A stretch of DNA of 64,000 bases. Origin: Candidatus Accumulibacter iunctus (GTDB lineage Bacteria; Pseudomonadota; Gammaproteobacteria; Burkholderiales; Rhodocyclaceae). The notes below the pieces were generated by a model. That model saw only the letters and a list, made by a program, of their open reading frames with translations, was not told the origin of the DNA and made no database searches. Positions 20,318 through 28,701 of the stretch are shown here, one piece after another; the stretch's first letter is position 1; every line of letters begins with the position of its first letter. The stretch spans positions 26,756 to 90,755 of the forward strand of contig DDUX01000053.1 of the NCBI GenBank assembly GCA_002345025.1. The letters are read 5' to 3'. The position numbers and the translations under genes are program-made.

Positions 20318-21669
20318 TGGAGCGCCTGCGTGCCCGCCTGGTCGCCCTGCGCTTCATGCTGGCGACGGCGTGGCCGATCATCCTGATCACCGCCGTCGGC
20401 CTCGTCATTGCCTACCAGTTCGTCGCACCCGAGCCACCGCGGCGGATCACCATCAGCACCGGCAGCGAGGCCGGCGCCTACCACGCCTATGCGCAGCGCT
20501 ATGCCGCCGTGCTCGCCAGCAAGGGAATCACCCTCGAGATCAGGACCTCGGCCGGTTCCTTCCAGAACGTCGAGCGTCTCGAGAAGGGCGAGGCCGATGT
20601 CGCATTCGTTCAGGGCGGGGTGGTCGCCAGACCACCAGGTGACGACGACGATCCGGGTCCTCTGCGCTCGCTGGGCAGCGTCGCCTACGAGCCGGTATGG
20701 GTTTTTTACCGTGGCGACCGGCGAGTGGACAAGCTCTATCACCTCGACGGTCAGCGCATTGCCGTCGGCGAGGATGGGAGCGGCATTCGCGGCCTGGCGC
20801 TGCAACTCCTGGCCGCCAACGACATCAGTGCGGACAGTCCCAACCTGCTGCCGCTGGCCGGGCTGACTGCGGCCGAGGCCCTGCAGCGCGAGGAGATCGA
20901 TGCCGCCTTCATCGTCGCCGCCCAGGAGGCGCCGGTGGTACAGGTGATGCTGCGTTCGCCGGGCCTGCGGGTGGTCAGCTTCAGCCAGGCCGATGCCTAC
21001 CTGCGGCTGTTCCCGTTCCTGTCGAAGATCATCCTGCCGCGCGGCGTCGTCAGCCTCGTCCGCGATCTGCCGCCGCGCGATACGGTCCTGCTGGCGACCA
21101 CGGCCAACGTCATCGTCCGCGACGACCTGCACCCGGCGGTGGCCAGCCTGCTGCTGCAGGCGATGACCGAGGTCAACGGCAAGGGCGGCTTCTTTCAGCG
21201 AGCCGGTGAGTTCCCGGCGTATCGCGACCGGAGCTTCGCGCTGTCGCCCGAAGCCGAGCGCTACTACAAGTCCGGACCACCCTTCCTGCAGCGCTACCTG
21301 CCGTTCTCGATGGCGGTGCTCGTCGAGCGTCTGTTCGTCATGATCCTGCCGCTGGTCATGCTGCTGCTGCCGCTGCTCAAGTTTGCGCCGTCGATCTACA
21401 ACTGGCGCGTGCGCTCGAAAGTGATCCGCTGCTATGGCGACCTCAAGTTGCTCGAGAGCAACCTGCGTCAGCACCATGATCCAGCACGACACGCTGACTA
21501 CGCGCAGAAGTTGCAGGAGATCGAGAACACCGCCAGCACGCTCAAGATCCCGCTGGCTTTCAGCGATCTGCTTTACACTTTGCGCGAGCACATCAACCTG
21601 GTTCGTGACGAGCTTCGCAGACTCGGCACCAGGGACGACAAGAACGAGAACGGAGACGACAAGCAATGA
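20317..21669 (+). CDS. Membrane-anchored TAXI-family (TRAP-type) solute-binding protein
   Basis: A 450-aa protein with a TM segment at about residues 15-36, a periplasmic TAXI solute-binding domain (ISTGSEAGAYHAYAQRYAAVL, VAFVQGGV, then repeated lobes), and a second hydrophobic segment at about 340-365 (FVMILPLVMLLLPLLKF). A cytoplasmic coiled-coil-like tail with LESNLRQH and YAQKLQEIENTAS follows. Ordinary TAXI proteins are freely exported and paired with TRAP permeases; no DctQ/DctM genes are here. It overlaps both qor and the ParA gene by a few bases. Confidence 0.85.
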   Translation: MERLRARLVALRFMLATAWPIILITAVGLVIAYQFVAPEPPRRITISTGSEAGAYHAYAQRYAAVLASKGITLEIRTSAGSFQNVERLEKGEADVAFVQGGVVARPPGDDDDPGPLRSLGSVAYEPVWVFYRGDRRVDKLYHLDGQRIAVGEDGSGIRGLALQLLAANDISADSPNLLPLAGLTAAEALQREEIDAAFIVAAQEAPVVQVMLRSPGLRVVSFSQADAYLRLFPFLSKIILPRGVVSLVRDLPPRDTVLLATTANVIVRDDLHPAVASLLLQAMTEVNGKGGFFQRAGEFPAYRDRSFALSPEAERYYKSGPPFLQRYLPFSMAVLVERLFVMILPLVMLLLPLLKFAPSIYNWRVRSKVIRCYGDLKLLESNLRQHHDPARHADYAQKLQEIENTASTLKIPLAFSDLLYTLREHINLVRDELRRLGTRDDKNENGDDKQ

Positions 21670-22289
21670 AATCCTTTCTGATTGCCAATCCCAAGGGGGG
21701 TTCGGGAAAATCGACGCTGGCGGTCAATCTCGCTGGCCATCTGGCGCGCAGCGGTCACCGGGTGATGCTCGGCGACGTCGACCGTCAGCAATCTTCGCGC
21801 GAGTGGCTGCATCTGCGCCCATCGATCCTGCCGACCATTCGCAGTTGGGAGATCGAACCCGGCAAGACGGCCAAGCCGCCGAAGGGGACGACGCACGTCA
21901 TCCTCGACACACCGGCGGGTCTGCATGGCAAGGCGCTCGACACGGTCGTCAAGCAGGTCAACCGGGTCCTGGTGCCGGTGCAACCGTCGCTGTTCGACAT
22001 TCTCGCCACCCGCCACTTCCTCGATGTGCTGCTGGAAGAGAAGGCGGTGCGCAACGAACAGGCCTTCGTCGCCGTCGTCGGCATGCGCGTCGACCCGCGG
22101 ACCCGCGCCGCCGCCGAACTCGAGCGTTTTCTCGCGCAGTACGATCTGCCAGTGCTGACCCATCTGCGGACGACCCAGCTGTATGTCCAGACGACGATGC
22201 ACGGCATGACCATGTTCGACCTGTCGGCGTCACGCGCAGCCAGGGATCTGCAACAGTGGCAACCGATCATCGACTGGGTGAATAGCTGA
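21666..22289 (+). CDS. Orphan ParA/MinD-family ATPase
   Basis: 207 aa with deviant Walker A KGGSGKSTLAVNLAGHL (from residue 10), the switch I/Walker A' region MLGDVDRQQSS and Walker B-like HVILDTPAGL. The length and the absence of an N-terminal DNA-binding domain match small ParA-like ATPases that position protein complexes or plasmids. No ParB gene or parS-like repeats lie beside it. The ATG overlaps the TAXI stop (ATGA), so the two products are made together. A role in positioning the TAXI membrane protein is possible but speculative. Confidence 0.85.
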   Translation: MKSFLIANPKGGSGKSTLAVNLAGHLARSGHRVMLGDVDRQQSSREWLHLRPSILPTIRSWEIEPGKTAKPPKGTTHVILDTPAGLHGKALDTVVKQVNRVLVPVQPSLFDILATRHFLDVLLEEKAVRNEQAFVAVVGMRVDPRTRAAAELERFLAQYDLPVLTHLRTTQLYVQTTMHGMTMFDLSASRAARDLQQWQPIIDWVNS

Positions 22290-22296
22290 AGCGCTG

Positions 22297-22322
22297 GCCC
22301 GGACCGGATCGGTTCCGGGCCA
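22297..22322 (+). terminator. Strong GC-rich hairpin after the ParA gene
   Basis: GGCCCGGA (22297-22304) pairs with TCCGGGCC (22315-22322), and inner CCG/CGG extends the stem with one bulged T. It lies 8 bp past the stop codon. No T tract follows, so it may act with Rho or as a 3' stabiliser rather than as a classic intrinsic terminator. Confidence 0.5.
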
Positions 22323-22421
22323 CGCCACCGGTCGCAGCGCGCACTCGCCCCGCGGCACTGGTCCGTCGGCACGCCGCCCGCCAAGCGCCTTCAGGCCAGC
22401 GCCGCGGAGTAGAATGCAGCC

Positions 22422-25400
22422 ATGCCCGAGACGCCGTACATCCACCTTCGCCTGCACAGCGAGTTCTCGATCACGGACGGCATCGTCCGTCTCGACGCAG
22501 CCGTCGCCCGTGCCGCCGCCTGCGGCATGCCGGCGCTGGCGCTGACCGACCTCGCCAACGTCTTTGCCCTCGTCAAGTTCCACTCTGCCGCGCGCAGCAA
22601 GGGGATCAAGCCCTTGTTCGGCTGCGACGTGTTCATCGCCAACGAGGCCGATGCCGATCGCCCGTATCGCCTGCTGCTGCTCTGCCGCTCGCAGCGCGGC
22701 TACCTGCAGCTCTGCGAACTGCTTTCACGCGCCCATCTGGTGCCGCGCGTACGCGGCCGGGCGGAGATCAGCCGCCGGATGCTGCAGGAGGTCGGGGTCG
22801 ACGGGTTGATCGCGCTCTCCGGCGCGGCGGCGGGCGATGTCGCGGAAGCGCTGTTGCAGGGCCACCGCGAACAGGCGGCCCAGCGCGCGCGGCAGTGGAG
22901 CGACCTGTTTGCCGACGCCTTCTACCTCGAAGTGCAGCGCCCCGGGCTGACGCAGCAGGACCAACTGGTCACTGCCACCGCCGACCTGGCAGCGGAACTC
23001 GGGCTGCCACTGGTCGCCACGCACCCGATCCAGTTTCTCGATCGCGAGGATTTCAACGCGCACGAGGCGCGCGTCTGCATCGCCGAAGGCTACATGCTCG
23101 GCGACGCGCGCCGACCCCGCCTCCATACCGAAGAGCAGTATTTCAAGAGCAGCGAAGAAATGCTCGAACTGTTCGCCGACTACCCGGCAGCACTCGCCAA
23201 CTCGGTCGAGATCGCCAAGCGCTGCAACCTGCAGATCACCCTTGGCAAGAGCTACCTGCCGGATTTTCCGACGCCGCCGGGAGTGACTCTCGCCGACTAC
23301 CTGCGCCAGGAGGCGGTAGCCGGCCTCGAGCAGCGCCTGCAGCAACTCTTCCCCGACGCCGGCGTGCGCCAGGCCGAGCGCCCGCCGTACGACGCGCGCC
23401 TGCAGCTCGAGACCGACACCATCGTCCAGATGGGCTTTCCGGGCTACTTCCTGATCGTTGCCGACTTCATCAACTGGGCAAAACGCAACGGCTGTCCGGT
23501 CGGCCCGGGGCGTGGCTCGGGCGCCGGCTCGGTGGTTGCCTACGCGCTCGGCATCACCGATCTCGATCCCCTGCGCTACGCCCTGCTCTTCGAGCGCTTC
23601 CTCAATCCCGAGCGGGTATCGATGCCCGACTTCGACATCGACTTCTGCCAAGACAACCGCTGGCGCGTCATCGAGTACGTGCGCCAGAAGTATGGCAGCG
23701 CGGCCGTGGCGCAGATCGTCACTTTCGGCACCATGTCGTCGAAGGCAGTCATTCGCGATGTCGGCCGGGTGCTCGATCTGCCCTACAACTTCTGTGACCA
23801 GTTGTCGAAGCTGATCCCGGTCGAGACCAACAAGCCGCTCTCTCTAAGCAAGGCGCTTGCGGCCGAACCGCAGTTGCAGGCGCGGCTGGACAACGAAGAG
23901 GAGGTGCGACAGCTCTTCGACCTCGCCGGCCGCCTCGAGGATCTGACCCGCAACGTCGGCATGCACGCCGGCGGCGTCCTCATCGCACCCGGCAAGCTGA
24001 CCGACTTCTGCCCGGTGTACTCGGCCGATGGCGGCGGTTCGGTGGTGTCGCAGTTCGACAAGGACGATGTCGAGAAGATCGGCCTGGTCAAGTTCGACTT
24101 CCTCGGGCTGCGCAACCTGACGATCATCGAGCTGGCGCTGCAGTACGTCGAACGTCTGACCGGCGAACGCCCGAACCTCGACGCGCTGGCCTTCGACGAT
24201 CCAAAGGCCTACCAGATTCTCAAGGACGGCAATACGACGGCGATCTTCCAGGTCGAATCCGAGGGCATGAAGAAGCTCGTGCGCAAGCTGGCACCGGACC
24301 GCTTCGAGGACATCATTGCCGTCCTCGCGCTCTATCGTCCCGGCCCGCTCGGCTCGGGAATGGTGGACGACTTCATCCTGCGCAAGAAGGGACAGCAGAA
24401 GATCGACTATTACATCGACGATCTCAAGACCTGTCTCGAGCCAACCTACGGCGTCATCGTCTATCAGGAACAGGTGATGCAGATCGCGCAGATCATCGGC
24501 GGCTACACGCTCGGTGCCGCCGACCTGTTGCGCCGGGCAATGGGCAAGAAGAAGGCCGAGGAAATGGCGCTGCACCGCGACCTGATGCGGGAGGGAGCGC
24601 GCCGCAAGGGCTACGACGAGAAGCTGGCGATGCAGCTCTTCGACCTGATGGAGAAGTTCGCCGAGTACGGCTTCAACAAGTCGCACACCGCCGCCTACGC
24701 CGTCGTCACCTACCACACGGCTTGGCTCAAGGCGCACCACTGCGCAGCCTTCATGGCGGCAACGCTGTCGTCTGAAATGGACCTCACCGATACCGTCAAG
24801 ATCTTCCACGATGACGCCGTTTTCAACGGACTGAGGATTCTCGTCCCCGACCTCAACGCCTCGGAGTACCGCTTCACTCCGGTCGATCGCAGGACCATCC
24901 GCTACGGCCTCGGCGCCGTCAAGGGCACCGGCGAACAGGCAGTGACGGCGATCATCCGCGCCCGCACTGCCAACGGCCCCTTCAAGGACCTCTTCGACTT
25001 CTGCCAGCGCGTCGACAAGCGCCTGGTCAACCGACGGACCATCGAAGCGCTGATCCGCGCCGGCGCCTTCGATGCGCTCGACAGCCATCGCGCGCGCCTG
25101 CTCGCCTCGGTCGGCATCGCCATCGAAGCGGCCGAGCAGGCCGAACGCAATGCCATGCAGGTCAGCCTCTTCGACATCTTCGACGAAAGCGGCGACGATG
25201 CCTACGGGCATGGACCACAGTACGTCGAAGCGCCGCGGTGGAGCGAGCGACAGCAACTCAACGAAGAGAAGCTCGCCCTCGGCTTCTACTTTTCCGGTCA
25301 CCCCTTCCGCGCCGTGCAGGCGGAGATCGCCCACTTCGTCCGCCGGCCGCTGGCCGCGCTCGAAGCACGCAAGGAAAGCCAGCTGCTCGCCGGACTGGTC

Positions 25401-25895
25401 GTCGCGGTCCGCAGCAAGATCACGGCCCGCGGCAAGATGGCTTTCATCCAGCTCGACGACGGCAGCACCTCGCTCGAGGTCTCGGTGTTCAGCGAACTGC
25501 TCGAGAGCGAACGAGCCAAGATCCGCGAGGACGAGGTGCTCGTCGTCGAAGGCCGCATCCAGCGCGACGATTTCGCCGGCGAAGGGCGAGTCAAGGTGGT
25601 CGCCGAGCGGCTGCTGACGCTCGCCGAAGCACGTGGCCGCTTCGCCCGCCAGCTTCGCCTGTCGCTCAACGGCCAGGCCGCCGGCAACAACTCCCGCCAC
25701 GCCGTGCAGCGGCTACGCAGCCTGCTGGCGCCCTATACCCCCGGCGAGTGCCCGGTACGCCTCAGCTACCTCAATGCCGAAGCGAGCTGCGAACTGGTCT
25801 TTGGCGACGCCAGCCGGGTGCGGCTCGAGGACAGCCTGCTGCAGGCGCTGCGCGAATGGTTGAGCAGCGACAACGTGCGTGTCGACTATGCCTGA
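22422..25895 (+). CDS. dnaE: DNA polymerase III alpha subunit
   Basis: Replicative polymerase catalytic subunit, 1157 aa, of normal length. An N-terminal PHP domain (YIHLRLHSEFSITDG) is followed by the C-family polymerase core with GPGRGSGAGSVVAYALGI, MPDFDIDFCQDNR (palm aspartates), RPGPLGSGM and KSHTAAYAVVTYHTAWLKAH. Then come the helix-hairpin-helix region (VNRRTIEALIRAGAFD), an OB domain around residues 980-1060 and the tau-binding C-terminus. It appears monocistronic, with a TAGAAT shortly before the ATG. Confidence 0.98.
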   Translation: MPETPYIHLRLHSEFSITDGIVRLDAAVARAAACGMPALALTDLANVFALVKFHSAARSKGIKPLFGCDVFIANEADADRPYRLLLLCRSQRGYLQLCELLSRAHLVPRVRGRAEISRRMLQEVGVDGLIALSGAAAGDVAEALLQGHREQAAQRARQWSDLFADAFYLEVQRPGLTQQDQLVTATADLAAELGLPLVATHPIQFLDREDFNAHEARVCIAEGYMLGDARRPRLHTEEQYFKSSEEMLELFADYPAALANSVEIAKRCNLQITLGKSYLPDFPTPPGVTLADYLRQEAVAGLEQRLQQLFPDAGVRQAERPPYDARLQLETDTIVQMGFPGYFLIVADFINWAKRNGCPVGPGRGSGAGSVVAYALGITDLDPLRYALLFERFLNPERVSMPDFDIDFCQDNRWRVIEYVRQKYGSAAVAQIVTFGTMSSKAVIRDVGRVLDLPYNFCDQLSKLIPVETNKPLSLSKALAAEPQLQARLDNEEEVRQLFDLAGRLEDLTRNVGMHAGGVLIAPGKLTDFCPVYSADGGGSVVSQFDKDDVEKIGLVKFDFLGLRNLTIIELALQYVERLTGERPNLDALAFDDPKAYQILKDGNTTAIFQVESEGMKKLVRKLAPDRFEDIIAVLALYRPGPLGSGMVDDFILRKKGQQKIDYYIDDLKTCLEPTYGVIVYQEQVMQIAQIIGGYTLGAADLLRRAMGKKKAEEMALHRDLMREGARRKGYDEKLAMQLFDLMEKFAEYGFNKSHTAAYAVVTYHTAWLKAHHCAAFMAATLSSEMDLTDTVKIFHDDAVFNGLRILVPDLNASEYRFTPVDRRTIRYGLGAVKGTGEQAVTAIIRARTANGPFKDLFDFCQRVDKRLVNRRTIEALIRAGAFDALDSHRARLLASVGIAIEAAEQAERNAMQVSLFDIFDESGDDAYGHGPQYVEAPRWSERQQLNEEKLALGFYFSGHPFRAVQAEIAHFVRRPLAALEARKESQLLAGLVVAVRSKITARGKMAFIQLDDGSTSLEVSVFSELLESERAKIREDEVLVVEGRIQRDDFAGEGRVKVVAERLLTLAEARGRFARQLRLSLNGQAAGNNSRHAVQRLRSLLAPYTPGECPVRLSYLNAEASCELVFGDASRVRLEDSLLQALREWLSSDNVRVDYA

Positions 25896-25922
25896 GATGA
25901 TCGCCGGCAGCAGTCGGGGAGA

Positions 25923-26204
25923 ATGCCGATGAGGATCAGCCGCAGGCAGACGGGCCGCAGGATGACTGTCGCCGTGCTCGCCATGCTGCTGCTCGCGTGC
26001 AGCGAGAAAGTCAGCCTCGACAATTTCAATCGCCTGCGCGTCGGCCAGTCCTACGACGAAGTCCGGGAGATCGTCGGTGATCCGGCAAGCTGCGACGAAA
26101 TGGTCGGTTTGCGCAGCTGCGCCTGGGGCAACGAGGAACACGGCCTTCGCGTCAGCTTCCTCGCTGGCAAGGTGGTCATGCTCTCGGCGCACAACCTGCG
26201 CTGA
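25923..26204 (+). CDS. Small lipoprotein with BamE-like fold
   Basis: 93 aa with a basic N-terminus, a short hydrophobic stretch and lipobox LLLACSEK. The mature part, FNRLRVGQSYDEVREIVGDP ... CAWGNEEHGLRVSFLAGKVV, follows the SmpA/OmlA (BamE-like) pattern, in which a GxxxxEVxxxxGxP turn precedes a beta-sheet. Two Cys in the mature domain (C-DEMVGLRS-C) could form a disulfide. It lies 27 bp after dnaE. Function unknown. Confidence 0.75.
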   Translation: MPMRISRRQTGRRMTVAVLAMLLLACSEKVSLDNFNRLRVGQSYDEVREIVGDPASCDEMVGLRSCAWGNEEHGLRVSFLAGKVVMLSAHNLR

Positions 26205-26382
26205 GCGCCTGCCACAAGCTCGTCCTGCCCTTTGCCCGCAGAAACGGACCCCAAATTTCTTGCTCGAACCGTCTATGGTTCGAAGAGAAGAAGACCTCCG
26301 CCTCGATCGAAGTTCTTCGCCAATGCCATGAGTTGGCCCCCGCGCTGCCCGACACGCGCCGGCTTTGTGTGGTTCCGCTCTC

Positions 26383-26410
26383 TTGCAGAACATACCGAGG
26401 TAGGTATGCT
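26383..26410 (+). promoter_or_regulatory. Promoter and palindromic operator of the toxin-antitoxin remnant
   Basis: TTGCAG (26383-26388) and TATGCT (26405-26410) are spaced by 16 bp. The palindrome CATACC-N6-GGTATG (26391-26408) covers the spacer and overlaps the -10. The position just before the start at 26417 is typical of an autoregulated toxin-antitoxin operator. Confidence 0.5.
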
Positions 26411-26416
26411 TTGCTG

Positions 26417-26795
26417 ATGAACGTTCCTCCTCGAATCCAGGGCCCGTTGCACTGGGTCGGCTCGGCCAAGCGCAATCTGCTGGAATTCCCCGAGGACGTG
26501 GTCGATGAGTTCGGTTACGCGCTCGGGGTGGTGCAAATGGGGGGGGCAACCGCCAACGGCAAAGCCCTGGAAGGGATAAGGAAGCGGCGCCTTCGAATTG
26601 GTGACGGATTTTCGTGGCGACACCTATCGGGCCGCCTATACGGTGCGATTCGCCAAGGCGGTCTATGTTCTTCACCGCCTCCAGAAGAAATCGCCATCAG
26701 GCATCCGCACCGCCCAGGCCGACATCGACCTCATTCATCAACGATTGAAGACAGCGCGCAACGACTACGAGGTGCGATATGGCAAGGAAGACTGA
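26417..26795 (+). pseudogene. HigB/RelE-like (phage Gp49-like) toxin, frameshifted and nonsense-interrupted
   Basis: The first half from ATG 26417 reads PRIQGPLHWVGSAKRNLLEF and ends in VVQMGG. The remainder, FELVTDFRGDTYRAAYTVRF to RYGKED, continues in the +1 frame. A run of eight G (26539-26546) has one base too many. Even after correcting it, a TAA at 26577-26579 interrupts the gene. The joined product would be about 125 aa, with the VRFAKAVYVLHRLQKKS core typical of the host-inhibition toxins paired with XRE antitoxins. It is therefore probably inactive. A sequencing error could explain the G run but not readily the stop as well. Confidence 0.8.
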
Positions 26796-27114
26796 AACGG
26801 TGGAAATCGGTACGGGCAACGTGTTCCACGACCTGGAACTGGCCGACGCGGGAGAACGGAAACTTCGTGTTCAGCTCGCCATGCGCCTCAACGACCTTAC
26901 CAAGGAACGGAAGCTGAACCAGACCATGGTGGCCGAAATCTTCGGCATCCCCCAGCCCCATGTATCCGAACTGCGCAACTTCAAGCTGAGTCGTTTTTCG
27001 TCGGAGCGCCTGCTGCACTTCATTACCCTGCTCGACAAGGACGTGGAAATCGTCATTCGACCCAAGGCGGCAAATCACACGACAGGCCTGGTTTCAGTGC
27101 TGGTGGCTGCCTGA
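26779..27114 (+). CDS. HigA-like XRE-family antitoxin
   Basis: 111 aa, start ATG 26779 with GAGGTG upstream, overlapping the toxin remnant by 17 bp, the usual toxin-first order of HigBA-type modules. The helix-turn-helix is LNQTMVAEIFGIPQPHVSELRN (residues about 46-67), followed by FSSERLLHFITLLDKDVEIVI, as in the Nadp/XRE antitoxins of this family. The gene is intact although its toxin is broken, so it may persist as a regulator. Confidence 0.88.
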   Translation: MARKTETVEIGTGNVFHDLELADAGERKLRVQLAMRLNDLTKERKLNQTMVAEIFGIPQPHVSELRNFKLSRFSSERLLHFITLLDKDVEIVIRPKAANHTTGLVSVLVAA

Positions 27115-27276
27115 ATGGCGGGAAGCATCTGCCTGCCGATGGTCAGCCCCCTTGAAGCGGCGTCAGTCTCGGTCTTTGCGCGTTGGCGCTGCGCGGAGAG
27201 GATCCGCGACACCAGCAGCCGGCTGCACGCGGTTCCGCCGGGGCGAACCGGCTGAGATTGGAGATTGACACCGGCC

Positions 27277-28569
27277 ATGTCCACGCACTTCGATCTCCTC
27301 ATCGCCGCGGACCATCCGAGCCGCCGCGCCGAATTTTCCCTGTGCGATGCCGCCGGCGTGCAGCTCGCCTACCGGCAGACGGCGTTCGCGAACGTTTCCG
27401 TCAGCCACCAGCAGGGGCTCTTCGACCTGCGCGATTACCTGCGCCTCTACGTCGAGGCGGGCAAGCAAGGCGCCGCCGTGGCCGAGATCGGCGTGTGCAT
27501 CGCGGAGCAAGTGCTCGGGCCGGAGATCTTCACGAAACTCTGGGCGTCGCAGGCCCAGCGGACGCTGCGCATCCGCTTGCCGGGGGCCGGGGACACCGGG
27601 AACCACCTCGCCGCCGCGCTCGCCCGCGTGCCCTGGGAAATCGCCCGGCCGCGAGCCGATGCCCAGACCCTGGGCGAGCGCAACCTCGTCGTCCGCGTCG
27701 TGCACGACATGCCGGCGCCGGCCTCGACGCCGATCGAACTGGCGCCGGACGAAGTGCTGCGCGTGCTCTTCGTCTTTGCCGAGGCGCGTGGCTCGCGTCC
27801 GCTCGGAGCGCGCCGGGAACGGCGGCAGTTGTTGGCGCTCTTTGCCCAGGAGATCTACCCGCAGCGGCGCATCGTCGCGCACTTCCTCACGCACGGCGTC
27901 ACACGCGAACGGCTGGCCGCGCAGATTCAGGAGAATGGTGGCTACCACATCGTCCACTGGAGCGGGCACGGGCACAGGAACCGGCTCGAACTGTGCCGGC
28001 CCGGCGGCGCCAGCGACCGCCTCTCCGGCCAGGAACTGCTCGATCTCTTCAATGATGCCGGCGGCTTTCTGCCGCGGCTGTTCTTTCTCAGCGCCTGCCA
28101 CTCCGGCGACATCCTGCGCGTGCAGGACTGGAACGACTTCCTCGCCGTCGCGCAGGGCAAGGAGCCTGGCACAAAGGAGGCGGACACGAGAGAGGCGCAC
28201 AGCCGCGACCTCGCCCTCGATGAGCAGCCCGGCTACACCGGCACCGCACACGCGCTGCTGCAGGGCGGCGTGCCGTCGGTGGTGGCGATGCGCTACGCCG
28301 TCGGCGACGACTACGCGCGCGAAGCCGCGGTCGAGTTCTACCGCGCGCTGCTCGCCCACGCGCAGCCGAAGAACGTCGCCGCCGCCCTCACCCTGGCGCG
28401 GCAGGCGCTGCTCGACGGCAAGAAGCACGACCCCGCGCGCTTCAGCGTCTGCGATCACGCCACGCCGGTGCTCTACGGCGACGAGCAGCCCGGCCTCAGC
28501 CTCGCCCAAGGCCGCAGCCCCGGCATGGACCCTGCAATCGCCACACCTGTCCGGATACCCGAATACTGA
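27277..28569 (+). CDS. CHAT-domain (caspase-like) protease
   Basis: 430 aa from ATG 27277 (GGAG upstream; an in-frame TTG at 27265 is less likely). The C-terminal half is a CHAT peptidase domain of the caspase/separase clan: His231 in HWSGHGHRN and Cys274 in FFLSACHSGD form the expected dyad, followed by GTAHALLQGGVPSVVAMRYAV. The N-terminal 150 residues (LLIAADHPSRRAEFSL, LRIRLPGAG) resemble the beta-rich leader of stand-alone CHAT proteins. No TPR, NB-ARC or WD40 sensor is attached, and the tail stops soon after the domain (ATPVLYG, then about 28 residues), so a C-terminal sensor module may have been lost. Substrate unknown. Confidence 0.88.
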   Translation: MSTHFDLLIAADHPSRRAEFSLCDAAGVQLAYRQTAFANVSVSHQQGLFDLRDYLRLYVEAGKQGAAVAEIGVCIAEQVLGPEIFTKLWASQAQRTLRIRLPGAGDTGNHLAAALARVPWEIARPRADAQTLGERNLVVRVVHDMPAPASTPIELAPDEVLRVLFVFAEARGSRPLGARRERRQLLALFAQEIYPQRRIVAHFLTHGVTRERLAAQIQENGGYHIVHWSGHGHRNRLELCRPGGASDRLSGQELLDLFNDAGGFLPRLFFLSACHSGDILRVQDWNDFLAVAQGKEPGTKEADTREAHSRDLALDEQPGYTGTAHALLQGGVPSVVAMRYAVGDDYAREAAVEFYRALLAHAQPKNVAAALTLARQALLDGKKHDPARFSVCDHATPVLYGDEQPGLSLAQGRSPGMDPAIATPVRIPEY

Positions 28570-28575
28570 ATTGCC

Positions 28576-28581
28576 TATAAT
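28576..28581 (+). promoter_or_regulatory. Candidate -10 box before the channel gene
   Basis: TATAAT just after the CHAT stop codon, 120 nt upstream of the channel ATG. No matching -35 was found. If real, the channel has its own transcript. Confidence 0.3.
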
Positions 28582-28701
28582 GTCACCGAATTTCCGCCCG
28601 CAGTAGTCACCTCCGGGCAACGCTGTGGCGCGGCACATACCATCTCGGTGTGGCTTTCCCCGCCTTTTCTCGAATCCCCTGCAGCTACCGAAAGCGGTCT
28701 G

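Noticed and set aside
21666..22289. Plasmid or chromosome partition locus
   Set aside because: No ParB gene or repeated parS-like sites adjoin the ParA-like gene.
23844..25700. Open frame of about 620 codons antisense to dnaE
   Set aside because: It mirrors dnaE codons, with no recognisable domain.
26264..26283. TCGAACC-N6-GGTTCGA repeat resembling a tRNA T-arm
   Set aside because: No acceptor stem, anticodon arm or CCA end can be built around it; it is probably not a tRNA or attachment site.
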